64,000 nucleotides of DNA from Algibacter mikhailovii (GCF_014651495.1 NZ_BMWZ01000010.1:1-64000); one strand, 5' to 3'; counted from the first letter of the stretch, positions 45,203 to 54,557 are shown. Notes: generated by a model from the letters alone, not told the origin. A program made the numbers and translations.

Positions 45203-45958
45203 TTATTTAGCTTCAATTCCTTTTAACATATTTACAAATGCTTCAGGAGCGGACCATTGCGCATTATGGTTAGCTTGTAGCTGAAGCGTAGGCCATTTTT
45301 TTTCATCAGCTCGCTGGAATTGAGAATAAAAGTCATCATTTTTCGGATAAGCACCTTTGTCTACTGTAAGTATGTATGTTGTATTCATTTTGAACCTATC
45401 TGGATTTTTTAATGAGATTCTATCCGTCCATGTTTTCAATGGATGCGGCACATCTTTAGGCGGCAATTCGCCTTCTGGAACCCAAGGAGGAACGATAAAT
45501 CCATTCAATTCATCTAATTCGCTTTTTTTAATACCTCGAATGGAAACTACACTTTCATTATCTTCAGGAACGAAAGCATCAATATAAACAAGTTTAGCAA
45601 TTCTCTCAGGGATACTATCTGCCACACCAGTAACTACCATACCCCCATAACTATGTCCAACTAAAATAATATTATTAAGCTCTTCATAAAGAATGGTGTT
45701 TACAACATCTTTAATATGTGTATCCAAACCAACATCTAAAGTTGCTAAGTGCACGCGTTCTCCTTGTCCAGTTAAGGTAGGTCGATAGACTATACTACCT
45801 GTTTCTGTAAGAAGGGAATCTACTTTTTTAAAGACCCAACCGCCTCCCCAAGCGCCATGAACAATAACATAGTTAGGTTTTGAACTGCGTTGTGAAAACC
45901 CGGGCTGATAAGAAATTACGAGAACTAATAAAATCAAAAATGCTTTATACTGTTTCAT
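45203..45958 (-). CDS. secreted alpha/beta hydrolase (EstC-like), paralogue of 1671-2432
   Basis: A 251-residue serine hydrolase with signal peptide (residues 1-23, ending FSQ). Landmarks are VHGAWGGGW (33-41), nucleophile Ser103 in GHSYGG, and C-terminal LQANHNAQWSAP supplying a His. Large blocks match the 1671-2432 protein (RPTLTG-GERVHLA, GHSYGGMVVTGVADSIPERI, YIDAF-PED), pointing to a duplication or a transferred copy. HGAWGGGW is the more usual oxyanion loop for the family than the HGMSTGGW of the other copy. Likely periplasmic. Confidence 0.86.
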   Translation of the reverse strand: MKQYKAFLILLVLVISYQPGFSQRSSKPNYVIVHGAWGGGWVFKKVDSLLTETGSIVYRPTLTGQGERVHLATLDVGLDTHIKDVVNTILYEELNNIILVGHSYGGMVVTGVADSIPERIAKLVYIDAFVPEDNESVVSIRGIKKSELDELNGFIVPPWVPEGELPPKDVPHPLKTWTDRISLKNPDRFKMNTTYILTVDKGAYPKNDDFYSQFQRADEKKWPTLQLQANHNAQWSAPEAFVNMLKGIEAK

Positions 45959-46060
45959 AATTCTTATATTTTAAAAATGATATTATCAAGTATATCAAAT
46001 GATGGACTAAGTTATCTTAATTTCACTAAAATCGACTTTTTCCTATTAGACATAAGCAAT

Positions 46061-46093
46061 AAACCGCCTTTTATTAATATGAAAAGCGGTTTT
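46061..46093 (-). terminator. terminator between ExbB-like and esterase genes
   Basis: AAACCGCCTTTT (46061-46072) pairs with AAAAGCGGTTTT (46082-46093), with one bulged C and a 9-nt loop. On the - strand it follows the ExbB-like gene (stop at 46116). Confidence 0.6.
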
Positions 46094-46115
46094 ATAACAA
46101 CATCCTAACAATGCA

Positions 46116-46508
46116 CTAATTCCTTTGCAAAGCCTTTAAAATAATAATTCCTATTCTAGGTAAAATGAAAGTAATACAGCCAAAAACTGTTGTTAAAAAT
46201 GCAACTTTAAGTCCGCTGGCCATCATCCCTTGACTTACATCTCCAAGCGCACTAATGGCATCAAAGGCCATAATCATTCCTATTATAGAGCCTAAAAGTC
46301 CAAATACAAGTCCTAAAATACTAATATCTGAAGCTAGGCTTGTCATTTTCTTAGATTTAACTTCATCCTTTTTTACATTTAAAAAGGCTATCACAATACA
46401 AATTAGTGCAAGTATTAGGCAAATTAAAATAAGAGACATAAATAATGGACCGCCTTCCATGAATCGATCAACAAACGGATTAACTAATAAAATTGATAAC
46501 ATTAACAT
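46116..46508 (-). CDS. MotA/TolQ/ExbB-type small membrane protein
   Basis: A 130-residue protein with three hydrophobic segments (about 22-44, 67-85, 100-128). The conserved GLVFGLLGSIIGMIMAFDAIS plus SQGMMASGLKVAFLTTVFGC is the proton-channel family signature: a G-rich helix, then the MA-GLKVA segment. It lacks the long cytoplasmic loop of full ExbB/TolQ and has no neighbouring ExbD or MotB, so coupling to an energy transducer cannot be inferred. Flavobacteria carry many such stand-alone short forms. An ATG 5 codons into the frame is the alternative start. Confidence 0.78.
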   Translation of the reverse strand: MLMLSILLVNPFVDRFMEGGPLFMSLILICLILALICIVIAFLNVKKDEVKSKKMTSLASDISILGLVFGLLGSIIGMIMAFDAISALGDVSQGMMASGLKVAFLTTVFGCITFILPRIGIIILKALQRN

Positions 46509-46701
46509 AATAAATGGTTTTGATTAAACTTGATACAAACATAAAAATCAAATACACCTCCTAAATAAAAATGCGACGGTCAACCAAATTAACAACTTTT
46601 TTAACCAAAAGCTAAATCAGGCCTAAAAACAGTCATTCGTCTACAAAACAAATACACCTACTAAAAATATAGTATTATTGTAATGAGGTTAGTTTATTAC
46701 A

Positions 46702-47748
46702 ATGAAAAAACTCATTTTAAATAAAATTGGTCAAATATTACTACACACCTTATTCTGGTGTGCAGTGCTTCTATTTTACACCTATTTTTTCGGCTTTGAT
46801 AGTAGTGATTTCAACTATGTGTTTTCATTCTCATTATTTTTGATGCCTATTACCATAGCGACCACCTATGTTGCTATTTATAATCTCATCCCCATCTACT
46901 TAATAAAAAAACGATATGGCCGCTTTGCCTTGTATAGTTTTTTTACACTGGTTATTTCGGCTTTCCTAATTATAGTATCTGTTTTTTACGGACTTATTTA
47001 CCTCTCAAATTTCCAATATGATAATATGGCTCCTATAAGCCGGAGTTTAATATTTGTAGCAACTGCGGTGTATCTCATAGTTATTATAGTTAGCGCATTT
47101 AAATTACTAAAACTTAATTTGAAGCATACGCAAGAAGCTAAAAAACTAGAAACTAAAATTTTAGAAACGCAACTAAAATTAAAAGAACAGGAATTGAATT
47201 ATTTAAAGATGCAAATTCATCCGCATTTTTTATTTAACACCTTAAATACCATGTACGGGTTTGCCTTAAAGAAAGCAGACGAAACCCCAGAAATGATTCT
47301 GAAACTGTCTAACCTGCTAGATTACTTATTGTATCAAGTAGACAAGCCTTTTGTTTTATTAACAGATGACATTAATCATATTAATGATTATATTGAATTA
47401 GAAAAAATGCGATTTAATGATACCTTAAATATTACGTTTCATAAAGAGCATATAAGTCATGATAAACAAATAGCGCCCATGTTACTTTTGCCTTTTATTG
47501 AGAACAGCTTTAAACATGGTACATTAAACAAAGGCGTATTAGATATCAATATAACCCTTTCTTGTGATGCTAAAAATATCTATTTTCATATTGAAAACAC
47601 CAGTAAAAATCATGACACAACATCAAAAGGTATCGGTTTAGAAAATATAAAAAAACGTTTAGACCTACTTTATAAAAACCAATACAGCCTTAACATCCAG
47701 AATAGTAATAACCGGTTTAAAATTGATTTAAAAATAGAATCTGTATAA
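46702..47748 (+). CDS. LytS/YehU-type sensor histidine kinase
   Basis: A 348-residue kinase. It has four N-terminal membrane helices (about 12-32, 38-66, 80-101, 114-138), a coiled linker (KKLETKILETQLKLKEQELNYL) and a His_kinase domain with MQIHPHFLFNTLNTMYGF (170-187, His about 173). A C-terminal ATPase follows (LLPFIENSFKHG, GIGLENIKKRL). Its regulator starts 2 bp after its stop codon. It has the same architecture as the 6592-7668 kinase but low identity outside the catalytic core. Confidence 0.92.
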   Translation: MKKLILNKIGQILLHTLFWCAVLLFYTYFFGFDSSDFNYVFSFSLFLMPITIATTYVAIYNLIPIYLIKKRYGRFALYSFFTLVISAFLIIVSVFYGLIYLSNFQYDNMAPISRSLIFVATAVYLIVIIVSAFKLLKLNLKHTQEAKKLETKILETQLKLKEQELNYLKMQIHPHFLFNTLNTMYGFALKKADETPEMILKLSNLLDYLLYQVDKPFVLLTDDINHINDYIELEKMRFNDTLNITFHKEHISHDKQIAPMLLLPFIENSFKHGTLNKGVLDINITLSCDAKNIYFHIENTSKNHDTTSKGIGLENIKKRLDLLYKNQYSLNIQNSNNRFKIDLKIESV

Positions 47749-47750
47749 AT

Positions 47751-48467
47751 ATGCAACAGGAGAAAGACATACGCTGCATGATTGTTGATGATGAATCGAT
47801 TGCTCGAGAAGTCATTAGCACGCACCTATCAAAAATTCCAAACACCAAGCTTATTGCTAGTTGCAGCAGTGCTATAGAAGCCTTTAATTGTTTAAGAACA
47901 CAAACCATTGATTTGGTTTTCTTGGATATCAATATGCCTGAGATGTCGGGGATTTCCTTTGCCAAAGCAATTAATAAAGAGGTTAAAATAATTTTCACAA
48001 CAGCATACCGAGATTTTGCCATCGAAGGATTTGAACTTCGAGCTGTTGACTATTTACTCAAACCTATTTCTTTTGAGCGATTGGTTAAAGCAGTGAACAA
48101 CTATTTTGACACTTATGTGGATGATAAAACCACAAATACCAATGAACAAAACAGTCATGATTTTATGTTTGTTAGAGCAGATAGGCGCATGTTAAAAATT
48201 GACTTTGATTCCATAATTTATGTTGAAAGTTATAGTGATTATATTAAAATACATTTACCAAACCAAACAGTGGTTACTCGAGAAACCATAAGCGCAGTGG
48301 AAGCCAAACTCCCTAAAAGTAAATTTCTAAGGATTCATAGATCCTACATTATATCCTTAAAGCATATTTCATCGTTTACTAACGAAGAAATTACCATTAA
48401 TAACACGGCTTTAACGATAAGTAGAAGCTATAAAAAAGAAGTATTGCAAATCTTAGAAACATACTAA
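47751..48467 (+). CDS. LytTR-family response regulator
   Basis: A 238-residue regulator. The receiver has the acidic patch IVDDES (11-16), phosphoacceptor Asp59 in DLVFLDINMP, FTTAYRDFA and LLKPISFERL. The LytTR domain (about 140-236) has IYVESYSDYIKIHLPN and FLRIHRSYIISL. Translationally coupled to its kinase (2-bp spacing). A strong terminator follows at 48517-48549. Confidence 0.93.
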   Translation: MQQEKDIRCMIVDDESIAREVISTHLSKIPNTKLIASCSSAIEAFNCLRTQTIDLVFLDINMPEMSGISFAKAINKEVKIIFTTAYRDFAIEGFELRAVDYLLKPISFERLVKAVNNYFDTYVDDKTTNTNEQNSHDFMFVRADRRMLKIDFDSIIYVESYSDYIKIHLPNQTVVTRETISAVEAKLPKSKFLRIHRSYIISLKHISSFTNEEITINNTALTISRSYKKEVLQILETY

Positions 48468-48516
48468 CCCCTCATGGTTTTAAGTGACATTTAGCATACT
48501 ATAAAATCTTAAATAT

Positions 48517-48549
48517 AAAAGGGAATCGATACTTAATCCATTCCCTTTT
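48517..48549. terminator. bidirectional rho-independent terminator
   Basis: AAAAGGGAAT (48517-48526) pairs perfectly with ATTCCCTTTT (48540-48549) around a 13-nt loop, with T-rich sequence on both sides. It lies between converging genes, the LytTR regulator and the glucosidase. Confidence 0.8.
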
Positions 48550-48593
48550 TAACAGTAAAAAAATCATGCTCAGCGCTTTAATCAGTGCTATTT

Positions 48594-51212
48594 CTACTCA
48601 TCCAGTTCCATAATGAGGTTAGCAATTAAAGCCGTCCAACCTGTTTGATGTGATGCCCCTAGACCTCTACCGTTGTCTCCATCAAAAAACTCATAAAAGA
48701 AATGTTCATTCTTAAAATGTTCATCTTTAGTAAACAACTTATCTGCATCATCAGAATGGTATTGCGCTTTACCTTCATCATTAGGTTCAAAAAGCTTTAT
48801 AAGTCGTTTACTTATTTCATTAGCAATCTGCTTTAAATTAAGCTTATTTCCAGATCCTGTTGGGAATTCATAAACGTAAGTTGGTCCGTAAAACTCATAA
48901 TACTTTCTCAAAGATTGTACAATCATATAATTTAAAGGCATCCAAATGGGGCCACGCCAATTGGAATTACCGCCAAACATATTTGACCTGCTTTCGCCCG
49001 ATTCATATTGGATTTGATGATAGCCATGATGCACGAATACAAAAGGATGTTTTTCATGATATTTTGAAAGTGAACGAATACCATATTCTGATAAGAACTC
49101 CTCTTCATCTAATAGGCGCTTTAGTAGATGTTCCAACCTAAACCCGCGCATGATAGAGAATAAATGATTACCATCTGCATTAGCTTCTTCTATATTGGAA
49201 ATTAAAGAGGCTAAATCAGGGCGTGTTCTCACAATATTAGCGGCTCTTACTTTAAATTCTTGAAGCTGTTCATAAAGATCTTCATGTATGATTTCTACGG
49301 CAAACATTGGGATTATACCCACTAAGGAGCGTACTCTTAATCTATCGGTAACACCACTTGCCATTTCTACTACATCATAATAAAATTTATCTTCATCATC
49401 CCACAGGGATATATCTCTTTTCCCGATATGGTGCATGGCCCATGCAATATTTAAAAAGTGTCTAAAAAACTTAGAAACCGACTCTTCATGTATTTTATTG
49501 GTTTTTGCCAATTCAAGAGACATGCGCATCATATTTAAGGCAAACATGGCCATCCAACTTGTGGCATCAGCTTGCTGCATTCTTGTGATACCTTGGGGCA
49601 TATGATTACGATCAAAAACGCCAATATTATCTAAACCTAAAAAACCACCTTCAAATAAATCGGTTCCATTTTTATCTTTTTGGTTGACCCACCACGTAAA
49701 ATTAATGAGTAACTTTTGAAATGCTTTTTCCAAAAACTTAGTATCCCCCTTACCTGTTTGCAGCTTATCTTTCTCATAAACATTCCAAACCGCCCAAGAA
49801 TGCACCGGTGGATTGACATCACTAAAATTCCATTCATAAGCTGGAATTTGACCATTAGGATGCATGTAGTTTTCCTGTAACACTAAGAGTAACTGTTCTT
49901 TGGCGAAATAAGGGTCAATTTCAACAAAGGAGGCCATATGAAACGCAAGATCCCAAGCGGCATACCAAGGATACTCCCATTTATCGGGCATAGAAATAAC
50001 ATGCCTGTTGGTGAGGTGTTGCCAGCTATAATTTCTTAGATTATGCCGTTCTGGTTTTGATTCACCAGGGCCACCAAACAACCATTTAAATACATCATTA
50101 TAATAAAACTGCTTGGTCCAGAGCAAACCTGAAAAGGCCTTTTTAGCAATATTCCTCTGTGTCTCTGGTATTTTTTTGTCTATTATATTGTTATAAAATT
50201 CTTCGCATTCCCGAATTCTATCATCAAAAATAGAATCAAAATCCGCCCAAGGATCAGCAATTTTCCTTTTCTTTAAACGAATTCTTATACTTTTTTCTTC
50301 ACCAGCTTTCAAGTTTAATTTATACCAAACTGCAAACTTAGAACCCGTTTTTTTCGGATTTACAGTGGGTTCTCCATGAATAACATGATCGTTTATACCA
50401 TCCTTAACATATTCAACTTCATTTGCATAATTATAAATCCTTTGGTTATTGGTCTCATTTTCACAAAATAACTGTTCACCACCTGCGTGGTGTAGATAAT
50501 AACGTCCATTTCTTACACTTCGAGATAGGACACAATCATCTTGAATAGCTTTCATGCTTGGGCGCTCAAACCGTTCATTATGCTTCCAAAAATTTCTAAA
50601 CCATAGGTGCGGTAAAACATGAATATCTGCACTTTGTTTTCCTCTATTAACTACGGTTACTTTCATTAAAATATCATCAACATCAGCTTTGGCATACTCA
50701 ATAAAACAGTCAAAATAATTACCGTCCTTAAAACATCCGGAATCTAATATTTCAAATTCATCTTCATCTCTACTTCTTTGGTTCTTATTTACAATATCTC
50801 CGTAAGGAAATTTCCCTTGGGGGTATTTATACAAATATTTACAATAAGCATGTGTTGGTGAGGATACTTGATGAAAATACAACTCCTTAACATCTTCCCC
50901 ATGATTTCCTTGATTATTAGTTAAACCAAAAAGGCGTTCCTTTAAAATATCGTCTTTTCCATTCCAAAATGCTGGGGCCATGCAGAGTATTTCTCTAGAA
51001 TCCGTAAATCCTCCAATTCCTTCCTCTCCCCATCTATAGGCATTACTTCTGGCCTTATCATGATCAACAAACTCCCATGCTTCACCATATAAACTATAAT
51101 CTTCTCGTACCGTTCCCCATTGCCGCTCTGCTAAATAGGGTCCCCATTTTTTCCATTTCCTATAAGAATTAGAACTTGCCAACCGTTCTGCTTCCTGTCC
51201 TTTTTTAGTCAT
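48594..51212 (-). CDS. large GH63-like (MGH1-type) glucosidase
   Basis: An 872-residue cytoplasmic protein (no signal peptide). The N-terminal region (RKWKKWGPYLAERQWGTVREDYS...SNAYRWGEEGIGGFTD) is a family-specific beta domain. The C-terminal half is an (alpha/alpha)6-barrel: WYAAWDLAFHMASFVEIDPYFAKEQLLLVL, HPNGQIPAYEWNFSDVNPPVHSWAVW, GGNSNWRGPIWMPLNYMIVQSL, and the final HQTGWTALIANLIMELD. The fold is shared by GH63 alpha-glucosidases and mannosylglycerate hydrolases. Substrate (glucosylglycerate or an oligosaccharide) is unresolved. A structured leader lies upstream (51454-51582). Confidence 0.85.
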   Translation of the reverse strand: MTKKGQEAERLASSNSYRKWKKWGPYLAERQWGTVREDYSLYGEAWEFVDHDKARSNAYRWGEEGIGGFTDSREILCMAPAFWNGKDDILKERLFGLTNNQGNHGEDVKELYFHQVSSPTHAYCKYLYKYPQGKFPYGDIVNKNQRSRDEDEFEILDSGCFKDGNYFDCFIEYAKADVDDILMKVTVVNRGKQSADIHVLPHLWFRNFWKHNERFERPSMKAIQDDCVLSRSVRNGRYYLHHAGGEQLFCENETNNQRIYNYANEVEYVKDGINDHVIHGEPTVNPKKTGSKFAVWYKLNLKAGEEKSIRIRLKKRKIADPWADFDSIFDDRIRECEEFYNNIIDKKIPETQRNIAKKAFSGLLWTKQFYYNDVFKWLFGGPGESKPERHNLRNYSWQHLTNRHVISMPDKWEYPWYAAWDLAFHMASFVEIDPYFAKEQLLLVLQENYMHPNGQIPAYEWNFSDVNPPVHSWAVWNVYEKDKLQTGKGDTKFLEKAFQKLLINFTWWVNQKDKNGTDLFEGGFLGLDNIGVFDRNHMPQGITRMQQADATSWMAMFALNMMRMSLELAKTNKIHEESVSKFFRHFLNIAWAMHHIGKRDISLWDDEDKFYYDVVEMASGVTDRLRVRSLVGIIPMFAVEIIHEDLYEQLQEFKVRAANIVRTRPDLASLISNIEEANADGNHLFSIMRGFRLEHLLKRLLDEEEFLSEYGIRSLSKYHEKHPFVFVHHGYHQIQYESGESRSNMFGGNSNWRGPIWMPLNYMIVQSLRKYYEFYGPTYVYEFPTGSGNKLNLKQIANEISKRLIKLFEPNDEGKAQYHSDDADKLFTKDEHFKNEHFFYEFFDGDNGRGLGASHQTGWTALIANLIMELDE

Positions 51213-51915
51213 ACTTTCATTTTTAGTTTATCAAAAAACTTCCATGGCATTGCCTTAAACAACAACCATTAATCCAAATGAAATATCTCAAGAATAAATC
51301 GAAAATAATTAAAGAAGTTTTTCTAAATATAACAGAAAAAGAGCCTTCAAACAAGTGATTTTAGTTTATGGCTCACGAATTATTAAAATTAAATTTAAAT
51401 TAATTTTTTGTGCCTTTATGTGAAAAAACACCTTAATTTTTATTGAACTTAATAAAAAAACCCTTTGCTCTCTCAAGAAAAGGGTCTAATTAATGTAGAG
51501 AGCCTTCAGTACACAGAAAAAGTAACCAACCAAAATTAACCCTAACTAAAGTTAATCCCACGCACTTTTAGAACTCTCTACAATACCTCAAATAACTTAA
51601 TTTGTAAAAACTTTGACCCTAATGGAATCTTCTTTTAGCTACCTTTTACGATGGTAGATGATTTTTAGTGAAAGCTTTTAGTCTAAGTAACAATTATGGT
51701 AAATTCTTTTACTAAAGTCCCCTAACAACATTTAATACAGATAGTTTCCAATCCTTTTTTGCGTTTAAATATCATGCTTTAAAGCCATGTTTATTACAAA
51801 CCAAAAGTTGTAAATACAGTCTTAATTAAATAAAAAAGTACAAACAATTAATTATCCTTATCAAATTTAGTAAATTGTAACAACAATAACATGTTCAAAA
51901 TCAATTATTTAAACC
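51213..51915. other. 703-bp spacer: glucosidase leader, then promoter region of the TPR gene
   Basis: This spacer holds a structured - strand element at 51454-51582, described separately. Closer to the glucosidase gene, AGAGCCTTCA (51340-51349) repeats AGAGCCTTCA (51499-51508), and CAGAAAAAG also occurs next to both copies, in swapped order. A weak - strand hairpin (GAGCC 51374-51370 with GGCTC 51345-51341), followed by TTTTTC, could be a second terminator. From 51600 to 51915 I see only AT-rich sequence. Confidence 0.4.
51454..51582 (-). ncRNA. putative attenuator leader or small RNA with intrinsic terminator
   Basis: Read on the - strand: UGUAGAGAG (51582-51574) can pair over 9 bp with CUCUCUACA (51502-51494). 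The latter is adjacent to a segment that can instead pair over 7 bp (GCUCUCU with AGAGAGC, 51473-51467) with the loop of a terminator hairpin. The hairpin stem is ACCCUUU (51485-51479) with AAAGGGU (51466-51460), followed by TTTTTTATT. A 23-codon ORF (GTG at 51561-51559, TAA at 51492-51490) ends right after the shared segment. This is the geometry of a transcription attenuator. It might also be a free small RNA. Confidence 0.4.
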
Positions 51916-53631
51916 ATGAAAAAAGGAATTATAATTTTCTTCACATTAAGCTTATTTTTTTCTTGTAAAAACTCCAAGGAAGAACCTCAGACTATTATCA
52001 TTAGAAAATCACCTAATTCTAAATACACTTGCATCCCTCCAACTACCGATGCAGATTGGTACAAAAAGGATAATATTGCACCTCTTTTAGATGGTTATGA
52101 TGTTATAGATTACCCTATAACAACGAGTAATCCATTAGTGCAACGCTATTTTAATCAAGGGTTGGCTTTGGCTTATGCTTTTAATCATGCTGAGGCGGCT
52201 AGATCATTTCATTACGCTACAAGAATTGACCCCAATTGTGCTATGGCATTTTGGGGACTTGCCTATGTCTTGGGGCCTAACTACAATGCAGGAATGGAAC
52301 CCGATAACTACGGACGCGCTTTTAAAGCCATTGAAAAAGCCAAATCCCTTGCTCAGAATTCTACAAAAAAAGAACAAGAAATCATTGAAGCCACGGCCAT
52401 ACGTTATTCGCCTGAACCTCCTGAAGATAGAAGTCAATTAGATCTCAATTACTCAAAAGCCTTAAAATTACTCCAGAAAAAATATCCTGACGACGTTGAA
52501 ATTGGAACACTATATGTTGAATCTTTGATGAATGTACATCCATGGGACTTATATAATCATGCTGGAGAAGCCAAACCTTGGACTCATGAAATTGTTAATC
52601 AATTGGAATACCTAATTAAAAAAAACCCAAAACATCCTGGAGCCCATCATTTTTACATCCATGCTGTTGAATCTTCTAATACCCCAGAACGCTCAAATGA
52701 ATCGGCAAAAGCCTTTGATAATGGTTTAGTTCCTGGTTCAGGACATCTATTACATATGCCTTCACATACTTACATTAGGACAGGAGAATATCATAAAGGC
52801 ACTTTATCGAATATTGCCTCAGTAAAAGCAGATAGTTCATATATAAGTACCTGCCATGCCCAAGGGGCCTATCCATTAGCTTATTACCCGCATAACTATC
52901 ATTTTATGGCAGCCACAGCAACGCTAGAGGGCAATAAGCATTGGGCTATGATTGGTGCGAATAAAGTTTCAAAACTTGTCCACCCGGAAATTATGAAAGA
53001 ACCCGGATGGGGAACCTTACAACACTACTATACTATCCCTTATTACATAGCAGTAAAGTTCAAAATGTGGGATGAAATTCTAGAAATGAGCTTAGACACC
53101 TACCAATTAAATTATGTACAAGCCATTCAACATTATGCCCAAGGTATGGCATATTTGGGTCAGAAAAACATGAAACAGGCTAAAATTGAATTAACGGCCC
53201 TTGATGCACTTGCTAAAGATGAAAGTATGAAAAGCATTAGCATTTGGGAAATCAATACGGTCTATGATCTTGTACAAATTGCCAAAAATGTTTTGGAAGC
53301 AGAAATTCTAGCGGAAGAAGGGCAAGTTGACAAAAGTATTATCATTTTAAAAGAAACCGTTGCAATGGAAGATGCCCTAAATTATAATGAACCTCCCGAT
53401 TGGTTTTTTTCGATTAGGCATCACCTAGGTGCCATTCAATTACAAGCCAAATTATACGAAGATGCTATTGTGACTTATAAGGCAGATTTAAAAAAATTTC
53501 CTAAAAACGGATGGGCACAACACGGCTTAAAAGAAGCTTATAGTGGATTAAATGATTTAAAAAGTCTTGCACAGGTAAACACTGATTTGGATGAAAGCTG
53601 GGCACATGCTGACTATAAAATTGAATACTGA
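51916..53631 (+). CDS. TPR-repeat lipoprotein
   Basis: A 571-residue protein with lipobox LFFSC (Cys about 17). The tetratricopeptide-like region begins near residue 75 (QGLALAYAFNHAEAARSFHYATRIDPNCAMAFWGLAYVLGP). It continues with repeats around KNPKHPGAHHFYIHAVESS, HYAQGMAYLGQKNMKQAKIEL and GAIQLQAKLYEDAIVTYKADLKKFPKNGWAQHGLKEA. Histidine-rich segments (HLLHMPSHTYIRTGEYH, GAYPLAYYPHNYHF) suggest a metal- or ligand-binding function besides scaffolding. The gene stands alone and its partner is unknown. Confidence 0.8.
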   Translation: MKKGIIIFFTLSLFFSCKNSKEEPQTIIIRKSPNSKYTCIPPTTDADWYKKDNIAPLLDGYDVIDYPITTSNPLVQRYFNQGLALAYAFNHAEAARSFHYATRIDPNCAMAFWGLAYVLGPNYNAGMEPDNYGRAFKAIEKAKSLAQNSTKKEQEIIEATAIRYSPEPPEDRSQLDLNYSKALKLLQKKYPDDVEIGTLYVESLMNVHPWDLYNHAGEAKPWTHEIVNQLEYLIKKNPKHPGAHHFYIHAVESSNTPERSNESAKAFDNGLVPGSGHLLHMPSHTYIRTGEYHKGTLSNIASVKADSSYISTCHAQGAYPLAYYPHNYHFMAATATLEGNKHWAMIGANKVSKLVHPEIMKEPGWGTLQHYYTIPYYIAVKFKMWDEILEMSLDTYQLNYVQAIQHYAQGMAYLGQKNMKQAKIELTALDALAKDESMKSISIWEINTVYDLVQIAKNVLEAEILAEEGQVDKSIIILKETVAMEDALNYNEPPDWFFSIRHHLGAIQLQAKLYEDAIVTYKADLKKFPKNGWAQHGLKEAYSGLNDLKSLAQVNTDLDESWAHADYKIEY

Positions 53632-53638
53632 TAACTAA

Positions 53639-53779
53639 CTACTTAGCCAGTTTAAAATTAAAATTGGAGTTAAACTTTAATTCAGCATGGTTTTTAGGGG
53701 TATTCATTCCGGTATACCATCCAAAACCCAAAAAGGGATTTAGTGTCTGCCTAAAAGTTATTTTTCGTCTTGTTTTCAT
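53639..53779 (-). CDS. small ORF, 46 residues
   Basis: ATG at 53779 to TAG at 53639. The peptide starts MKTRRKITFRQTLNPFLGF, continues with GWYTGMNTPKNHAELKF and ends NSNFNFKLAK. It is basic and aromatic- and Asn-rich, with balanced codon use and no internal stop. Its own spacer (53632-54110) has no other feature, and the frame ends just past the convergent TPR gene. I recognise no family. There is no strong Shine-Dalgarno sequence. A chance frame of 47 codons in AT-rich DNA is not excluded, but the composition looks coding. Confidence 0.45.
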   Translation of the reverse strand: MKTRRKITFRQTLNPFLGFGWYTGMNTPKNHAELKFNSNFNFKLAK

Positions 53780-54084
53780 GATTGTTGATTTTTGATTGAT
53801 TTATATTCTATATTGTATAGACGACCTTATTTAAAAAATGTTACTAAAAATTGAAACTATTATATAGTTTCCGAATAATGCTTTACATCTTAAAGAGAAT
53901 TAGGCCTTTCTACAAGTGCTCATTTCTTAAAGCATAAAAGAGGTTATCCAAAAAGTTAAAAAGAAAATCTAAATTCAAGATAAACTTTTAATCAAAAGTA
54001 ATATCGTAAAACATGTTACTAATAATGGGCTTTATAGGTCTAAAACCATTTTAAAACTTTATCAAATAGTTTCAATCGAATTCA

Positions 54085-54092
54085 TATATTTG
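54085..54092 (+). promoter_or_regulatory. -7 promoter element of the efflux operon
   Basis: TATATTTG at 54085-54092 fits TAnnTTTG and lies 18 bp before the ATG of the channel gene. No clear -33 TTTG was found at the right distance. Apart from this and the 46-residue ORF, the spacer 53632-54110 looks empty. Confidence 0.4.
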
Positions 54093-54110
54093 AAATAACA
54101 ATCAAATATT

Positions 54111-54557
54111 ATGGTCTTAAACATTACTATTGGCGTTATAATTATTGGAATTACCATATTAATTCATGGTTATGGCACTTTTTATTGGGTAAAAATTCTA
54201 GCTAAAAATTTTCAAGACAATCAAAAGCATTTCTTAAACACAAAAATTACTTGGTTTCTTATTTATACCGCAATTTATTTGTTGGCTTTAAACTTTATTG
54301 AAGCCATAATTTGGGGCGTTACCTATTATATCTTGCCAGGAATTTCTGAATTTGAAAGTTTAGAAAAGGCTATTTATTTCTCTTTAGTCACATTTACAAC
54401 CCTAGGTTATGGAGAAATAACAATAAGTTCAAATAATAGAATATTAGCCGGACTTGAAGCCATGGATGGCGTATTATTATTAGGTTGGACAACAGCAATT
54501 ATGTTTTCAGTCCTTCAATATAGCATCAAGAACCTATTTCAAAATAAGGAAAATTAA
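54111..54557 (+). CDS. potassium-channel-like two-pore-helix membrane protein
   Basis: A 148-residue protein with three to four hydrophobic segments (about 4-25, 45-70, 118-137) and a pore-loop signature ATFTTLGYGE-like: VTFTTLGYGEITIS (93-106), in which TLGYG is the K+ selectivity filter. This matches the Ion_trans_2 family. It starts the tight operon, lying 4 bp before the HlyD gene. An extra N-terminal helix precedes the core. The likely role is ion flow across the inner membrane, perhaps supporting the export system. That link is inferred from co-transcription only. Confidence 0.8.
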   Translation: MVLNITIGVIIIGITILIHGYGTFYWVKILAKNFQDNQKHFLNTKITWFLIYTAIYLLALNFIEAIIWGVTYYILPGISEFESLEKAIYFSLVTFTTLGYGEITISSNNRILAGLEAMDGVLLLGWTTAIMFSVLQYSIKNLFQNKEN

